DNA of 64,000 bases from Streptomyces sp. S.PB5 (GTDB lineage: Bacteria; Actinomycetota; Actinomycetes; Streptomycetales; Streptomycetaceae). The stretch lies in NCBI RefSeq assembly GCF_030403745.1, contig NZ_JAQMWP010000013.1:186001-250000 (forward strand), written 5' to 3'. Both the position numbers and the translations under genes were made by a program. Each line of letters opens with the position of its first letter. Positions within the stretch are counted from its first letter, which is position 1. A model generated the notes under the pieces. The model searched no databases and was not told the origin of the DNA. It saw nothing but the letters and a program-made list of their open reading frames with translations. This document shows, piece by piece, positions 25,072 through 32,685 of this stretch.

Positions 25072-26622
25072 TCACCCGCAGGACTCCGTCTCCTGTGCGC
25101 ACGGGAGATGGCCGTTGTCGCGGATCACGTCCTGGCTGGCGACCTCCTTCAGGTACGCGAGAAAGGCGGCGGTCAGTGAACCCGGCTGTGGCGAGCGGCG
25201 GGTGTAGGCGTACTCCACTCCCCGGTAAGGGTAGTTGTCGGCCTGCACGGAGGGGGAGACGCCGTCGAGCGGGACCGTCAGCAGGCCCTCGCGGCCGCCG
25301 GCGACGGCGAGTTCGCTGTAGCCGATGGCGCCCGGCACCTCCGCGACCTTGTCCAACACCTGCTCCGTGGAACCGAGTTCGCAGCGCACGACGGGTGCGG
25401 AGCGGTCGTCCTTGTGGACGCAGTCGAGGGAGGTGCTGGGGACGCGTTCCCAGGTGCCGAGGACGCGCCGCTGGAAGATCTGCTGGGTGCCGGAGTCGGC
25501 GTTCCGGCTGACGAGGACGACCGGGAGATCCGGGAGGGCCGGGTCCAGTTGGCGCCAGCGGGTGATCTCGCCGCTGTAGAGGCGTCGTACCTCCGCCCGG
25601 GTCAGACCCACGCGCCCGAGGCCGATCCTCTCGTTCACGACGAGGGTGAAGGCGGAGAGGGCGACCTTCTCGCCGTGGAGGTCCAGCCGGTCGCCCATGG
25701 GGCCGTCGGTGAAGGCGATCACGGCCGACTCCGGGTCGTCGGCGGCGAGTTCGGCGGCCCCGGCCTCGCTGCCGCGCGCCTCGACCGTGATCTCCGCGCC
25801 CTCGCAGTCCTTCTCGTACTCCTTCGCCAGCGTTCTGACGACGGGGGCGAAGGCGGTGGAGCCCGTCACGGTCAGGGTGCCCTTTTCGCAGCCGAGGGGC
25901 GGGCGGGTGTCGTCGGTGGCGAGGATGATGCCGGCCAGCGCGACGACGGAGAGCGTGAGCAGGGCCGTGAGGATCCGTGCCGGGCCGCTGAGGATCGGCG
26001 GGGTCTCGTCGGGGGTCGCGCTGCGGTTGGGGTGCACCTCGCCGTCACGCAGGCCGCCGGTGAGGCGTATCGCGCGGCCGACGTCGCCGCCGGAGAGGAG
26101 GACGAGGAGCTTGAAGTGGTCGCCGCGGTTGAGCGGGACGCGGGGGATGCGGAGGATGTTGCCCTCGTAGGCGAAGCCGCGTTCCGGGGTGAAGTGGTCC
26201 ATCAGGTGGTCGCGGTCGGTGGGTTGGGTGACCGAGACGCCGCGGATGGTGCGGTCGGTGAAGACGGCGGTCAGGCCGTGGGTGGTGGGGCCGGTGTAGT
26301 CGTCGCGGTCGATGCCCTGCGAACCGTCGTTCTCGACGCGGAGGAGGACGAGGGTGGCGTCGGCCATGTCCGGGGCCTCGTTGAAGAGACCGAGGCGTAC
26401 TCCCCCAGAGGGGGCACCCCCAGCCCGCCCCGAACGCACGTCGTCACCGATGGGGTTGTCCATCTGGACGCGGTAGCCGATCCGTTTCCGGCGGGGCACT
26501 CTTCGCTCGTACCAGACCAGGACACCGGAGGCGACGATGCCGAGGACGGCCGTCCCGACGGCCACGGCATTCTCTGCGTTCAGCCATTCCACCGACGGAA
26601 ACGTACGGCTGTGCGAGCTCAA
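25072..26622 (-). CDS. membrane-anchored PstS-like substrate-binding protein
   Basis: 516 residues. An N-terminal TM (VAVGTAVLGIVASGVLVWYERR) and a beta-rich domain of about 150 residues precede a second TM near residues 213-233 (ILTALLTLSVVALAGIILAT). The C-terminal half is a PstS-like periplasmic phosphate-binding domain with GTLTVTGSTAFAPVVRTLAKEYEKDCEGAEI, LVVNERIG, YSGEITRWRQLDP and SRNADSGTQQIFQRRVLG. No Pst permease genes are nearby, so a sensor or anchored receptor is more likely than a transporter subunit. A 25-bp mini-palindrome shared with the intergenic repeat at 4302 lies in frame at 26400-26424. Confidence 0.82.
   Translation of the reverse strand: MSSHSRTFPSVEWLNAENAVAVGTAVLGIVASGVLVWYERRVPRRKRIGYRVQMDNPIGDDVRSGRAGGAPSGGVRLGLFNEAPDMADATLVLLRVENDGSQGIDRDDYTGPTTHGLTAVFTDRTIRGVSVTQPTDRDHLMDHFTPERGFAYEGNILRIPRVPLNRGDHFKLLVLLSGGDVGRAIRLTGGLRDGEVHPNRSATPDETPPILSGPARILTALLTLSVVALAGIILATDDTRPPLGCEKGTLTVTGSTAFAPVVRTLAKEYEKDCEGAEITVEARGSEAGAAELAADDPESAVIAFTDGPMGDRLDLHGEKVALSAFTLVVNERIGLGRVGLTRAEVRRLYSGEITRWRQLDPALPDLPVVLVSRNADSGTQQIFQRRVLGTWERVPSTSLDCVHKDDRSAPVVRCELGSTEQVLDKVAEVPGAIGYSELAVAGGREGLLTVPLDGVSPSVQADNYPYRGVEYAYTRRSPQPGSLTAAFLAYLKEVASQDVIRDNGHLPCAQETESCG
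26400..26424. repeat. mini-palindrome inside coding sequence
   Basis: Twenty-five bp with 24 identities to 4302-4326. The symmetric core is CCCCCAGAGGGGG followed by an ACCCCCAG half-repeat. It encodes a Gly/Ala/Pro/Ser-rich loop (GGAPSGG) of the PstS-like protein without disturbing the frame. Confidence 0.75.
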
Positions 26623-26649
26623 CCGCCTTACGGGCAGGGGGTGTTCGGG

Positions 26650-28965
26650 TTACTGCTTCGTGTACGTCAGCTTCTCGCCGTTGCCGGTGTTCACGCGCTC
26701 CAGGGTGCCGTTCGGGAGGAGGGTGATCTCGGTGGCGGCCCCCGGCGAGCAGGAGGAGGCGGGCTCTCCGACGGTCACGGTGGACGGGCCGATCCGCAAC
26801 GGGCCGTCCGCGGCCGGCTCTTCGGCCAGGTCCGCCTCGAACACGCAGTGGTAGTCAGGGCCGTCGGCGACGAGGGAGAGGACCGTGTCCCCGACTTCGC
26901 CTTCCTGGAGGGTGAGTTGGCGGGTGTGCGAGCCCTCGGCGTTGTCGATCGTCGCGGTCCAGGTGCCGAGGTAGTCGGCGGGGACCGTGCCGTCCGTGGG
27001 CGTGGAAGTGGACGGCTGGGTGGAGAGGGAGGGGGACGGAGAGGGCGCGTCGGTGGTCGGGCCGGGGGTGGTGGGCGCGGTCGCCGTGGGCGTGCCCCCG
27101 CCGCCCTTGTCGTCCTCACCGCCGCCGTTGCTCATCAGCGCGTAGACCGAGCCACCCGCGCCGAGCGCGACGACCAGCGCGACGGCGACGAGCGCGATCG
27201 TGGAACGGGAGTTGCGGCGCGGGGGGTTTGACTGCGGGTGCAGGTGCGGGGGGTAGGGGGCGGCGGCGCCGTAGGGCGGGGTCGAGCCAGGGCCGTAGGG
27301 CGGGGTGGGGCCGGGGCCGTACGGCGGGGTCGAGCCGGGACCGTAGGGCGGCGTCGAGCCGGGACCGTACGGCGGGGGCTGGCCGGGTACGGCGGCTCCG
27401 CCGGTGTACGGGTGGTACGGCGTCGGGGCTCCGGGCGTCCACGGCTGCTGCGGGTGGCCGTGAGCCGGGGGCGCTGCGGGCGCCTGAGGGTGTTGCTGGG
27501 GCTGGTGGGGCTGGTGGGGTTCCTGGGGTTGGAGGGGCTGCTGGGGGTAGCCGTAGGCGGGGTGGGCCGGTGGCGGAGTCTGCGCATGGCTCGCAGGAGT
27601 CTGTGCGCGACCCGACGGAGTCTGTGCCCGGCCCGACGGAGTCTGTGCGCGACCCGGCGCGGGCGTCTGCTGGGGCCCCGGCGGAGGCATCACCTCGCCC
27701 TGCTGCCCGACGAGCGTCGGCTGGTGGTTCAGCGGCTCCCCCGCCCCGGGCTGCCCCGGCGAAGGCGGTACGGAGGCGTCCTCGGCGGCGGCAGGAGCGT
27801 GCTCGGGGGACGCCTCACCGGTCGAGGCGGCCGAGCCGGGCGAGCGGCCCGCGCCGGACACGCCAGCCATGCCCGCCGCGCCAGGCGAGCCAGGCGAGCC
27901 GGTCGAGCCCGACACCCCTGCCATGCCCACCACGCCCACCGGACCCGCCCGGCCAGCCGGACCCACCGGACCCGCCGGACCCGCCGGACCCGCCCCGCCC
28001 GCCAGCCCCGCCGCCCCTGACAGCCCAGCCCCACCCTCCGTGTTCTCCGGGTCCTCGGCCTCCAGCAACTGCACGGCGTGCCGCCCGAGTTGGGCAACCA
28101 ACGCGCTCGGCAGCCACGGGTCGCGTGAGCGGCCGCCGGACACCGTGTCCCCGGCCCCGATGCGCTCAAGGACGCGGTCCAGGCTCGGCCGGGCCGCCGG
28201 GTCCTTCTTCAGGCAGGCCCGTACGAGATCGGCGAGGCCCTCCGGCACTCCCTCCAGGTCGGGTTCCTCCTGGGCGATCCGGAACATCAGGGCGTGCACC
28301 CCGCTGCCCCCGGCGCCGAAGGGAAGCTTGCCGCTGGCGGCGTACGCGAGGACGGAACCCAGGCAGAAGACGTCGCAGGCGGGCGTGATCCGGTCGCCCC
28401 GCACCTGCTCGGGGGCCATGAAGCCGGGCGAGCCGACGAGCGCGCCCGTCCGCGTCAGACCTCCGTCCGTCACCGTCTCCAGCGCCCGCGCGATCCCGAA
28501 GTCGATGACCCGCGGCCCGTCGATCGTCACCAGCACGTTGGAGGGCTTCAGATCCCGGTGGACGATCCCCGCAGCATGGATGTCCTTAAGCGCGTGCGCG
28601 AGGCCCGCGGCGAGGATCTTCACCGAGCGCTCGGGCAGCGCCCCGTGATCATGTCCGACGACCTGCTGGAGGCTGGGCCCGGCGACGTACCCGGTGGCGA
28701 CCCAGGGCACGGCGGCCTCGGTGTCGGCGTCGAGGACGGGTGCGGTCCAGTGGCCGCCGACCTGCCGGGCGGCCTGCACCTCCTGCCGGAACCGGGCGCG
28801 GAACTCCTCCTGCTGGGCCAGTTCCTCGCGCACCAGCTTCACGGCGACGGTCCGGCCCCGGTCCGAGCGGGCGAGGTACACCTGCCCCATCCCCCCGGCC
28901 CCGAGCCGCGCCAGCAGCCGACACGCGCCGATCCGCTGCGGATCCCCGGCCCCCAGCTTCTCCAC
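26650..28965 (-). CDS. receptor-type Ser/Thr kinase with collagen-like linker
   Basis: 771 residues from GTG 28965 (VEKLGAGDPQRIG, the usual Streptomyces kinase start); an in-frame ATG at 29034 is the alternative. The PknB-like domain has GAGGMGQVYLA near residue 20, HRDLKPSNVLV near 140 and DFGIA. A linker of about 300 residues follows, with a Gly-X-Y collagen-like stretch of roughly 17 triplets, SGRAQTP repeats and PPYGPGST repeats. One TM lies near residue 600 (STIALVAVALVVALGAGGSVYAL). The 150-residue extracytoplasmic domain contains two Cys (DYHCVFE, SSCSPGA). It is followed, 27 bp downstream, by the PstS-like gene on the same strand. Confidence 0.9.
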   Translation of the reverse strand: MEKLGAGDPQRIGACRLLARLGAGGMGQVYLARSDRGRTVAVKLVREELAQQEEFRARFRQEVQAARQVGGHWTAPVLDADTEAAVPWVATGYVAGPSLQQVVGHDHGALPERSVKILAAGLAHALKDIHAAGIVHRDLKPSNVLVTIDGPRVIDFGIARALETVTDGGLTRTGALVGSPGFMAPEQVRGDRITPACDVFCLGSVLAYAASGKLPFGAGGSGVHALMFRIAQEEPDLEGVPEGLADLVRACLKKDPAARPSLDRVLERIGAGDTVSGGRSRDPWLPSALVAQLGRHAVQLLEAEDPENTEGGAGLSGAAGLAGGAGPAGPAGPVGPAGRAGPVGVVGMAGVSGSTGSPGSPGAAGMAGVSGAGRSPGSAASTGEASPEHAPAAAEDASVPPSPGQPGAGEPLNHQPTLVGQQGEVMPPPGPQQTPAPGRAQTPSGRAQTPSGRAQTPASHAQTPPPAHPAYGYPQQPLQPQEPHQPHQPQQHPQAPAAPPAHGHPQQPWTPGAPTPYHPYTGGAAVPGQPPPYGPGSTPPYGPGSTPPYGPGPTPPYGPGSTPPYGAAAPYPPHLHPQSNPPRRNSRSTIALVAVALVVALGAGGSVYALMSNGGGEDDKGGGGTPTATAPTTPGPTTDAPSPSPSLSTQPSTSTPTDGTVPADYLGTWTATIDNAEGSHTRQLTLQEGEVGDTVLSLVADGPDYHCVFEADLAEEPAADGPLRIGPSTVTVGEPASSCSPGAATEITLLPNGTLERVNTGNGEKLTYTKQ

Positions 28966-29108
28966 CGCAGCCCCACCCCCGACGTCCCCGTACCTGTGTG
29001 CCCCCCGTACAACAGCCCACGATAGTGCGGCCATACGCCGAGGTGAGCGCCCCCCGTCGACGGTTCCGTAACGGAGCTTCCGCTCTCCACTGCCGGCGGC
29101 CCGTCACG

Positions 29109-29189
29109 GTGATTGGCAGATCCGTTCCACGCCCGAAGAGCAAAACCGCAGGTGGCCGAGATCGGGTCTGGAACAGATCTGCCAATCAC
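29109..29189. repeat. palindromic dispersed element, copy B
   Basis: Inverted repeats of 21 bp with one mismatch (outermost bases GTGATTGGCAGATC / GATCTGCCAATCAC) enclose a centre that, read on the minus strand, contains ACCTGCGGTTTT with the same 14- and 11-nt spacing as copies A and C. It lies in the 337-bp gap between the divergent kinase (28965) and aminotransferase (29303) genes. The rest of that gap shows no gene. Confidence 0.9.
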
Positions 29190-29302
29190 CCCCACCCCAC
29201 CCCGTCCCCGGCGCCAAGCGCGACAACCTGTCGCGGAAAGGCGCCGTCCGCAGACAGGACGCCGATGTCGCTTCCGTAGCGCGGAGATTTACGCTCGGGC
29301 GC

Positions 29303-30658
29303 ATGACCCCTCAGCCAAACCCCGAGGTCGGCGCCGCCGTGAAGGCCGCGGACCGTGCCCACGTGTTCCACTCCTGGTCCGCGCAGGAGCTCATCGACCC
29401 GCTCGCCGTCGCCGGCGCGGAGGGGTCGTACTTCTGGGACTACGACGGCAAGCGGTACCTCGACTTCACCAGCGGTCTCGTCTACACCAACGTCGGCTAC
29501 CAGCACCCGAAGGTCGTCGCCGCGGTTCAGGAGCAGGCCGCGACCCTGTCCACGTTCGCGCCCGCCTTCGCGATCGAGGCGCGTTCGGAGGCGGCCCGGC
29601 TGATCGCCGAGCGGACGCCCGGAGACCTGGACAAGATCTTCTTCACCAACGGTGGTGCCGACGCCGTCGAGCACGCCGTGCGCATGGCGCGGCTGCACAC
29701 CGGGCGGGCCAAGGTGCTCTCCGCGTACCGGTCGTACCACGGCGGTACGCAGCAGGCCGTCAACATCACCGGCGACCCGCGCCGCTGGGCCTCCGACAGC
29801 GCCGCCGCCGGTGTCGTGCACTTCTGGGCGCCGTTCCTGTACCGCTCGCGCTTCTACGCCGAGACCGAGGAGCAGGAGACCGCACGGGCCCTGGATCACC
29901 TGGAGACGACGATCGCCTTCGAGGGGCCCGGCACCGTCGCCGCGATCATCCTGGAGACGATCCCCGGCACCGCCGGGATCATGGTCCCGCCGCCCGGCTA
30001 CCTCGCCGGTGTCCGCGAGATCTGCGACAAGTACGGGATCGTCTTCATCCTGGACGAGGTCATGGCCGGGTTCGGGCGGACCGGTGAGTGGTTCGCCGCC
30101 GACCTCTTCGACGTGACCCCCGACCTGATCACCTTCGCCAAGGGCGTCAACAGCGGATACGTGCCGCTCGGCGGTGTCGCCATCTCCGGCGAGATCGCGG
30201 CGACCTTCGGCAAGCGGCCGTACCCCGGCGGCCTTACGTACTCCGGGCACCCGCTGGCCTGTGCCGCGGCCGTGGCGACGATCAACGTCATGGCGGAGGA
30301 GGGTGTCGTCGAGAACGCCAAGAACCTGGGCGCCGCCGTCCTCGGACCCGCCCTGCGCGAGCTCGCCGAGCGTCACCCCTCCGTCGGCGAGGTGCGCGGT
30401 GTCGGCATGTTCTGGGCGCTTGAGCTGGTCAGGAACAAGGAGACCCGCGAGCCGCTGGTCCCGTACAACGCGGCCGGTGAGGCGAACGCCCCGATGCTGG
30501 CGTTCGGGGCCGCCGCGAAGAAGCACGGCATCTGGCCGTTCATCAACATGAACCGCACCCATGTGGTGCCGCCGTGCAACGTCACCGAGGCGGAGCTGAA
30601 GGAAGGTCTCTCGGCGCTCGACGCGGCGCTCTCCGTGGCGGACGAGCACACGGAGTAG
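29303..30658 (+). CDS. class III PLP-dependent aminotransferase
   Basis: 451 residues. The class III features are SGLVYTNVGYQHPKVVAAV, FFTNGGADAVEHAVRMAR, SYHGGTQQA, the PLP-binding acidic residue in VFILDEVMAGFGRTG near residue 254 and the Schiff-base Lys near 279 in ITFAKGVNSGY. An aspartate aminotransferase family (omega-transaminase-like) enzyme is likely, using an amine or beta-amino acid donor with pyruvate or a keto acid. The GntR regulator 144 bp downstream on the same strand suggests control of an amine catabolic step. Confidence 0.92.
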   Translation: MTPQPNPEVGAAVKAADRAHVFHSWSAQELIDPLAVAGAEGSYFWDYDGKRYLDFTSGLVYTNVGYQHPKVVAAVQEQAATLSTFAPAFAIEARSEAARLIAERTPGDLDKIFFTNGGADAVEHAVRMARLHTGRAKVLSAYRSYHGGTQQAVNITGDPRRWASDSAAAGVVHFWAPFLYRSRFYAETEEQETARALDHLETTIAFEGPGTVAAIILETIPGTAGIMVPPPGYLAGVREICDKYGIVFILDEVMAGFGRTGEWFAADLFDVTPDLITFAKGVNSGYVPLGGVAISGEIAATFGKRPYPGGLTYSGHPLACAAAVATINVMAEEGVVENAKNLGAAVLGPALRELAERHPSVGEVRGVGMFWALELVRNKETREPLVPYNAAGEANAPMLAFGAAAKKHGIWPFINMNRTHVVPPCNVTEAELKEGLSALDAALSVADEHTE

Positions 30659-30758
30659 CCGTGGGCGTTTCCTCCCTGTGACGGACGCTACGCGGGTAAA
30701 CACCGCGAACGCCCGAACGCGTAAGGTGGCGTGCTCGTAGACATAGACGCAGAGACGT

Positions 30759-30768
30759 GTACGCGTAC
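30759..30768. promoter_or_regulatory. palindrome upstream of GntR gene
   Basis: A perfect 10-bp palindrome, GTACGCGTAC, lies 33 bp upstream of the GntR start. It sits inside a wider inverted repeat, GGTGGCGT (30725-30732) / ACGCCACC (30767-30774). Short palindromes upstream of FadR-type GntR genes commonly serve autoregulation; binding here is inferred. Confidence 0.4.
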
Positions 30769-30801
30769 GCCACCCGACCGCCATCAGGGAGAGGCCCGAC
30801 C

Positions 30802-31500
30802 ATGCCCGGCAGCAACGGCGCCGTCACCCGCAACACCCTGCGGCAGCAGATCGCCGACGCGCTCCGCGACGAGGTGCTCGCGGGGCGGCTCCAGCCGGGT
30901 CAGGAGTTCACGGTCAAGGAGATCGCGGAGCAGTACGGGGTCTCCGCGACGCCCGTGCGCGAGGCGCTGGTGGATCTCTCCGCTCAAGGTCTGCTGGAGG
31001 CCGACCAGCATCGCGGTTTCCGTGTGCACGAGTACTCCCTGGCCGACTACCGCGGCATCATCGAGGCCCGCAGTCTGGTCATCGACGGCATGTTCCACGC
31101 GCTGGAAGGCGGCCACCAGGGGTTCGTCCACGATCCCGACAACTCCCGTGTGCTGGCCGCCCTCGCCGGGGTGCGGCGGCGCGGTGAGGAGGCCCAGCGG
31201 GCGGCCGCCGCGGGCGACATCACCGTACTGATCGGCTACGACCTGCGCTTCTGGCGCGAACTGGGTGCCGTCTTCGGCAATCCCTACCTCTCGGACTTCC
31301 TGCACCGGCTGCGTGTGCAGTCCTGGGTCTGCGCGGTCCAGCATCTGCGCCGCCTCACCGATCTACGCGGGGAGCTGTGGGCCGAGCACACCGCGCTGGT
31401 CGACGCCCTGGTGGCACGGGACACCGCGGCGGCGCGGGAGATCGTCTCCGCGTACAACACCCATTCGCTGACGGTGGTCGAGCGACTGGCCGGTCAATGA
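30802..31500 (+). CDS. GntR-family (FadR-type) transcriptional regulator
   Basis: 232 residues from ATG 30802, which follows AGGGAG; the in-frame ATG at 30757 would add a leader unlike the family. The winged HTH (LRQQIADALRDEVLAGRLQPGQEFTVKEIAEQYGVSATPVREALVDLSAQGLL) and a C-terminal FCD-type helical ligand domain (YRGIIEARSLVIDGMFHALEGG, and AEHTALVDALVARDTAAAREIVSAYN) are evident. These bind small organic acids. It follows the aminotransferase and may regulate it. Confidence 0.92.
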   Translation: MPGSNGAVTRNTLRQQIADALRDEVLAGRLQPGQEFTVKEIAEQYGVSATPVREALVDLSAQGLLEADQHRGFRVHEYSLADYRGIIEARSLVIDGMFHALEGGHQGFVHDPDNSRVLAALAGVRRRGEEAQRAAAAGDITVLIGYDLRFWRELGAVFGNPYLSDFLHRLRVQSWVCAVQHLRRLTDLRGELWAEHTALVDALVARDTAAAREIVSAYNTHSLTVVERLAGQ

Positions 31501-31625
31501 GCCGGAGGGTGGGTATGGGACCTGCGGCGGACCATCTGGACGCGCCCAGGGGGAAGCCACGACCCGCCGTACCGATTACTCTTCCCTGACCACTTCGCTA
31601 CACCGTGCTATGCGAGGAGCCCTCT

Positions 31626-32276
31626 TTGGCCTGTGACCTGTGGCTGGTACCGCTCGTCGACGTGTTGTGCCACACCCCCGACAACCCGTTCGCCGAGGAA
31701 CTCGCGCAATACAACAAGGTGCTCGCCGAGGCCGGGCTGCCGCCGGTGCCGGTGTACCAGTACATGCCGGGGCTGTCCGGCGAGGTCGCCCCGGTGGCCG
31801 GCTTCGACTACGACGCCCTGCACTTCCTGCGCCGCGCGTATCTGCTCCAGGTCTGCGGGCTGCCGGTGACCCCGGTCGACGAACTGGGCGGCGACTACGA
31901 GCAGTTGCTGGAGATGTTCGAGACGACGGCCCAGCAGTCCCATCTGGTCTGGCACTACGACCACGCGGGCGCGTACGTCCCGGTCGACTTCCCGCACCCG
32001 CTCGCCAACGACGAACTCCTCGCCGGCGGCGGCCCCTTGGGCTCCTCCCAGTCCCTACTGCGGGAGCTGGAGCTGGTGGCCCCCGCGATCGGCATCGACC
32101 CCGCCAACCCCCCGGCCCCGCCCCAGCCGCCGCTCGGCCCCACGGAGTTGGAGGAACCGGCCGTCCCCGCGCCGTACGACCCCAGCCCCTTCGCCCGGGA
32201 GCGCCACGTCTGGCTGGGCCTGCACGCGGCGGCGACGCGGAGTCTGGCGCAGGGGTCGATGATCATCTTCAGCTGA
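31626..32276 (+). CDS. conserved actinomycete protein, unknown function
   Basis: 216 residues from TTG 31626 (LACDLWLVPLVDVLCHTPDNPFAEEL), chosen because GAGGAG lies about seven bases upstream; the in-frame ATG at 31605 is less well placed. The protein is rich in aromatic and acidic residues (FDYDALHFLRRAYLL, QSHLVWHYDHAGAYVPVDFPHPL) and ends with a Pro-rich segment and HVWLGLHAAATRSLAQGSMIIF. No known catalytic motif, TM or signal peptide was found. It resembles a Streptomyces-wide conserved protein that I cannot name. Confidence 0.8.
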   Translation: MACDLWLVPLVDVLCHTPDNPFAEELAQYNKVLAEAGLPPVPVYQYMPGLSGEVAPVAGFDYDALHFLRRAYLLQVCGLPVTPVDELGGDYEQLLEMFETTAQQSHLVWHYDHAGAYVPVDFPHPLANDELLAGGGPLGSSQSLLRELELVAPAIGIDPANPPAPPQPPLGPTELEEPAVPAPYDPSPFARERHVWLGLHAAATRSLAQGSMIIFS

Positions 32277-32279
32277 GGG

Positions 32280-32570
32280 TCAGCGCAGCTGGGAGAGACC
32301 CTTCTTCAGGTCGTCGAGGTTCATGATCGGGAAGACCTCGACCTTGGCGTTGAGGTGCGAGAAGAACGGCTCACCGACCGGGGGCAGGTCCGAGCTCTCC
32401 TTCATGTCGAACACGAGGAAACAGGTCCGCCGGCCGCCCTCGGGCCCGAAGTAGGCCGCCTCCGGCTTGATGTGCTCCAGGGTCTCCGCCAGCAGGTCCT
32501 GCATCTTCCCGCTCCGCAGGACCTCGTTCGCCTTGTCGGTGTCCAGGGTCGCCTTCAGCATCACGCGCAT
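32280..32570 (-). CDS. small conserved protein, ferredoxin-like fold possible
   Basis: 96 residues from ATG 32570, preceded by AAGGTG. A beta-alpha-beta pattern is visible: MRVMLKATLDTDKANEVLRSGKMQDLLAETLEHI, then KPEAAYFGPEGGRRTCFLVFDMKES and a final helix NLDDLKKGLSQLR. This looks like a dimeric alpha/beta-barrel-type small protein. The function is unknown. It is convergent with the gene ending at 32276, three bases away. Confidence 0.8.
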   Translation of the reverse strand: MRVMLKATLDTDKANEVLRSGKMQDLLAETLEHIKPEAAYFGPEGGRRTCFLVFDMKESSDLPPVGEPFFSHLNAKVEVFPIMNLDDLKKGLSQLR

Positions 32571-32685
32571 CGCAGTCACCTTCTTCGCCACGAAGATGCA
32601 CGTACGTGTACAGCGTAAATCCATAAGCCCGCTTTGTCCGTCCGGGTGGACGACGCCCTCATGCCCGGCGGGACGGACCGAACAG

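Noticed and set aside
29186..30784. Long minus-strand open frame over the aminotransferase
   Set aside because: Antisense shadow of a well-supported class III aminotransferase.
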